Below are positions 61,911-64,000 of a stretch of DNA of 64,000 bases, one piece after another (position 1 is the stretch's first letter; every line of letters begins with the position of its first letter). The notes under the pieces are model-generated. The model had not been told where the DNA came from. It was given only the letters and a program-made list of their open reading frames with translations, and did no database searches. The translations under genes were made by a program, and so were the position numbers. The stretch is from contig OY759267.1 in assembly GCA_963662155.1 (NCBI GenBank), forward strand, positions 19,538,438 to 19,602,437, read 5' to 3'. This DNA is from Lamellibrachia columna (Eukaryota > Annelida > Polychaeta > Sabellida > Siboglinidae).

Positions 61911-62086
61911 GGTATCGAGTTACCTATCATATAGTAGGATGCCGGAATACGTGTCCTCTGTTGCGTCTAGCGATGCCGAGTCATTCTTGCCAAACAGCTC
62001 CCGGCACCGTCCGGTCACGTGTCTGCTCTTGATACTCGTTGTCCTTTTACTGGCCGGCGGCATTTGTCTGGCTGTCTGCTTTCTAG
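61911..62086 (+). CDS. Gene C exon 12: membrane helix exon
   Basis: Acceptor CAACTTGCAG, donor TCTAG|GTGAGT, phase 2 to 1. It encodes VSSYLSYSRMPEYVSSVASS, a Ser-rich stretch, then SRHRP and the helix VTCLLLILVVLLLAGGICLA. Basic residues precede the helix on the N-terminal side (type II orientation). The GTGAGT donor in phase 1 just after the helix is the same as in gene A exon 1. Confidence 0.75.
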
Positions 62087-62119
62087 GTGAGTCGGTCAAA
62101 TAAAAACATTACCGCTCTT

Positions 62120-62335
62120 AAATATGCTCACTCACTCACTCACTCGTCCACTCACTCAACCACATATCCACTCACTCACTCACTCACTCAAACATCCACT
62201 CCCTCACCCACTCACTCACTCACTCACCCACCCATCCACCCACCCACTCACCCACCCACCCACCCACCCACCCACCCACCCACTCACTCACTCACTCACT
62301 CAACGATTCACTCACTCACTCAACGATTAACTATG
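62120..62335. repeat. (CACT)n / (CCAC)n microsatellite
   Basis: CACT and CCCA tetranucleotides in the intron after the membrane exon. Confidence 0.9.
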
Positions 62336-62490
62336 TTACTTATTCACTCCCTCGTTTTCCATCAACTATTTCACCCAACCACCCATTTACTGAACAACTC
62401 ACCCACACCACGTATTTTGATACAAAATACTAAATTCGTGCTCTAAGATATAACGCACACATGCATAGATAACATTGCTGTCTTTGTCAG

Positions 62491-63267
62491 TCCTGCATTG
62501 CCCCCACGTCGACAAATGCACGTCGGGTGTATCAACAGAATCGACAACACCACCTGTCAACACGTCAGGTGTATCAACAGAATCGACAACACCACCTGTC
62601 AACAAGACGGGTGTATCAACAGAATCGACAACACCTACTGTCAGTGCGTCAGTTGTACTGACAAAGTCAAAAACACCGACTGGTAGCATAAACAGCACCA
62701 GCCCAACATCAACTACGACAACATCCGTCGGCCCAAATACCACTCCAACACCAAGCACGACAACATCCGTCGGCCCAAATACCACTTCAACACCAAGCAC
62801 GACAACATCCGTCGGCCCAAATACCACTCCAACACCAAGCACGACAACATCCGTCGGCCCAAATACCACTCCAACACCAAGCACGACAACATCCGTCGGC
62901 CCAAATACCACTCCAACACCAAGCACGACAACATCCGTCGGCCCAAATACCACTCCAACACCAAGCACGACAACAACCGTCGGCCCAAATACCACTCCAA
63001 CGCCAAGCACGACAACATCCGTCGGCCCAAATACCACTCCAACACCAAGCACGACAACATCCGTCGGCCCAAATACCACTTCAACACCAAGCACGACAAC
63101 ATCCGTCGGCCCAAATACCACTCCAACACCAAGCACGACAACATCCGTCGGCCCAAATACCACTCCAACACCAAGCACGACAACAACCGTCGGCCCAAAT
63201 ACCACTCCAACGCCAAGCACGACAACATCCGTCGATCCAAGCACGACAGATTCACTCATCATACACG
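62491..63267 (+). CDS. Gene C exon 13: Thr-rich mucin region
   Basis: 777 bp, acceptor CTTTGTCAG, donor CACG|GTAAGA, phase 1 to 1. It starts VLHCPHVDKCTSGVSTESTT, has three 15-residue (SGVSTESTTPPVNTT-like) units, then twelve 14-residue units TTTSVGPNTTPTPS and a last variant (VDPSTT). Each main unit offers an N-glycosylation sequon (NTT) among Thr/Ser/Pro O-glycosylation sites. Compared with gene A, the Thr-rich region stands before the SEA domain rather than after it. Confidence 0.75.
62709..63240 (+). repeat. 42-bp tandem repeat, 12-13 copies
   Basis: Core CGTCGGCCCAAATACCACTC. Variant units (ACTTCAAC; AACCGTC with CCAACGCC) recur in the same order twice, so a block of five to seven units was duplicated. 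The period is 14 codons. Confidence 0.9.
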
Positions 63268-63404
63268 GTAAGACCACCGTAAGACCTCTAGGACGTAGCC
63301 TCGAAAGTTTCTCTAAGGCCCTATACACAAGGTTATGCCTTCGGCTGTATATATTTACATGTATGCAGACATTTATAAAACTGTTAATTTATATGTATTT
63401 TAAG

Positions 63405-63480
63405 ATAGACAAATTCGGACAATTTGGGAATTTTAATCATACGAAATCCCCAAATAGCTACGAATTAGCTAACCAATAAA
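63405..63480 (+). repeat. Dispersed noncoding repeat R1, 3' end only
   Basis: AATTTGGGAATTTTAATCAT, ACGAAATCCCCAAATAGC corresponds to the R1 end at 16390-16435. It lies 68 bp upstream of the SEA exon. Confidence 0.5.
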
Positions 63481-63547
63481 AATTGTTTTAGATGCTCCTT
63501 TCGGACTACGCAGGAACTAACAGGTGGCGTCCGCTGTGTTCTTTCAG

Positions 63548-63657
63548 AAACGCGCGTCATTGGTACATTTCGACTCACGAAAAAGATCTACACGAGTGAT
63601 TTAGCCAACCTCTCGTCAGACACTTCGCAGCAACATACATCAGAGTTCTGTGCCGGG
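63548..63657 (+). CDS. Gene C exon 14: SEA domain, first part
   Basis: Acceptor TGTTCTTTCAG, donor CCGGG|GTAAGC, phase 1 to 0. It encodes ETRVIGTFRLTKKIYTSDLA, NLSSDTSQQH, TSEFCAG. This is the best-preserved first SEA exon of the three genes. The following exons are beyond the window. Confidence 0.8.
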
Positions 63658-64000
63658 GTAAGCGTCGTTATGATTATTAGCGCAAAACAAACACGTTCTA
63701 TACGTGTGTATTTTACGTTAAAAATAATCTGCATCGGTTCGTCACGTACAGTGAAATTATTGTAGCAGGGCATTTACCTATTTATAAATGCCCACTCTTA
63801 CGGTTTATAAGTAAGTCTTACATATTTTCTAAAATTTTACTGTCTTACGGTTATAGTAGAACAACCCTTGCGATTTTGCGAGGATTGGTTTTTGTCAAAT
63901 GGCATGCGAATTACAAATGATAAATTCAAAACAAAAACGTCCGAAGACGGACTCTCGCGAATAATTTAGCTATGAGCAATTAGCTGCGCCGGAGTCCCGC

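Overview
The window is metazoan nuclear DNA. It has spliced genes with GT-AG introns and consistent phases, decayed LINEs, tRNA-like SINE heads, MITEs, and very long micro- and minisatellites. The LINE C-termini, the Polinton-type element and the shared 3' tail ending in (ATT)n suggest a marine invertebrate, perhaps a mollusc. The species cannot be fixed from the sequence.

Layout. (1) 1-3.3 kb is repeat debris, including the last codons of a LINE. (2) 3310-13004 is one 9.7-kb fold-back element. It is bounded by a perfect 6-bp target duplication (AGCGTG) and has inverted arms of about 1.88 kb starting AGTAGT. Each arm carries an adenovirus-type cysteine protease ORF (159 codons) with its own poly(A) signal, a short fragment that looks like the end of a capsid gene, a partial second protease copy and a 207-bp tandem repeat. 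The interior is a 35-bp satellite with a small GC-rich island at its centre. I read it as a non-autonomous Polinton/Maverick derivative, the most unusual object here. It sits next to a LINE end whose codons have been amplified into a 23-bp minisatellite.

(3) 16.5-64 kb holds a + strand tandem family of SEA-domain, mucin-like, type II membrane proteins. Gene A (16486-28574) has a Ser-rich cytoplasmic part, one membrane helix, a three-exon SEA domain with a GSVIV motif, a 4.8-kb Thr-rich exon built of 414-bp higher-order repeats, and a six-cysteine last exon. Gene B (about 39.1-44.2 kb) keeps the three SEA exons and a short Thr-rich end, but no membrane exon was found and there is a frame problem after the first SEA exon, so it may be a pseudogene. 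Gene C (48104 to beyond the window end) has a start exon, eleven further small cytoplasmic and membrane exons made partly by tandem duplication of an exon module, a Thr-rich exon with a 14-residue repeat, and the first SEA exon. The 14 proposed exons of C (770 codons) and the 7 of A join in frame.

(4) Mobile DNA is scattered between and inside these genes: CR1/L2-like LINE remnants, a 1.27-kb hAT-type element with an 8-bp target duplication, a MITE family in three copies, a noncoding repeat found repeatedly just upstream of SEA-gene exons, AT-cored palindromes, and long microsatellites such as (TCG)n, (GGTGGC)n and (AT)n. Most long open frames in the window are artefacts of these repeats and are not annotated as genes.

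The proteins of genes A-C would sit at the cell surface as glycosylated, probably self-cleaving SEA mucins. The Polinton-type element and the other transposons are genomic parasites with no visible link to them.
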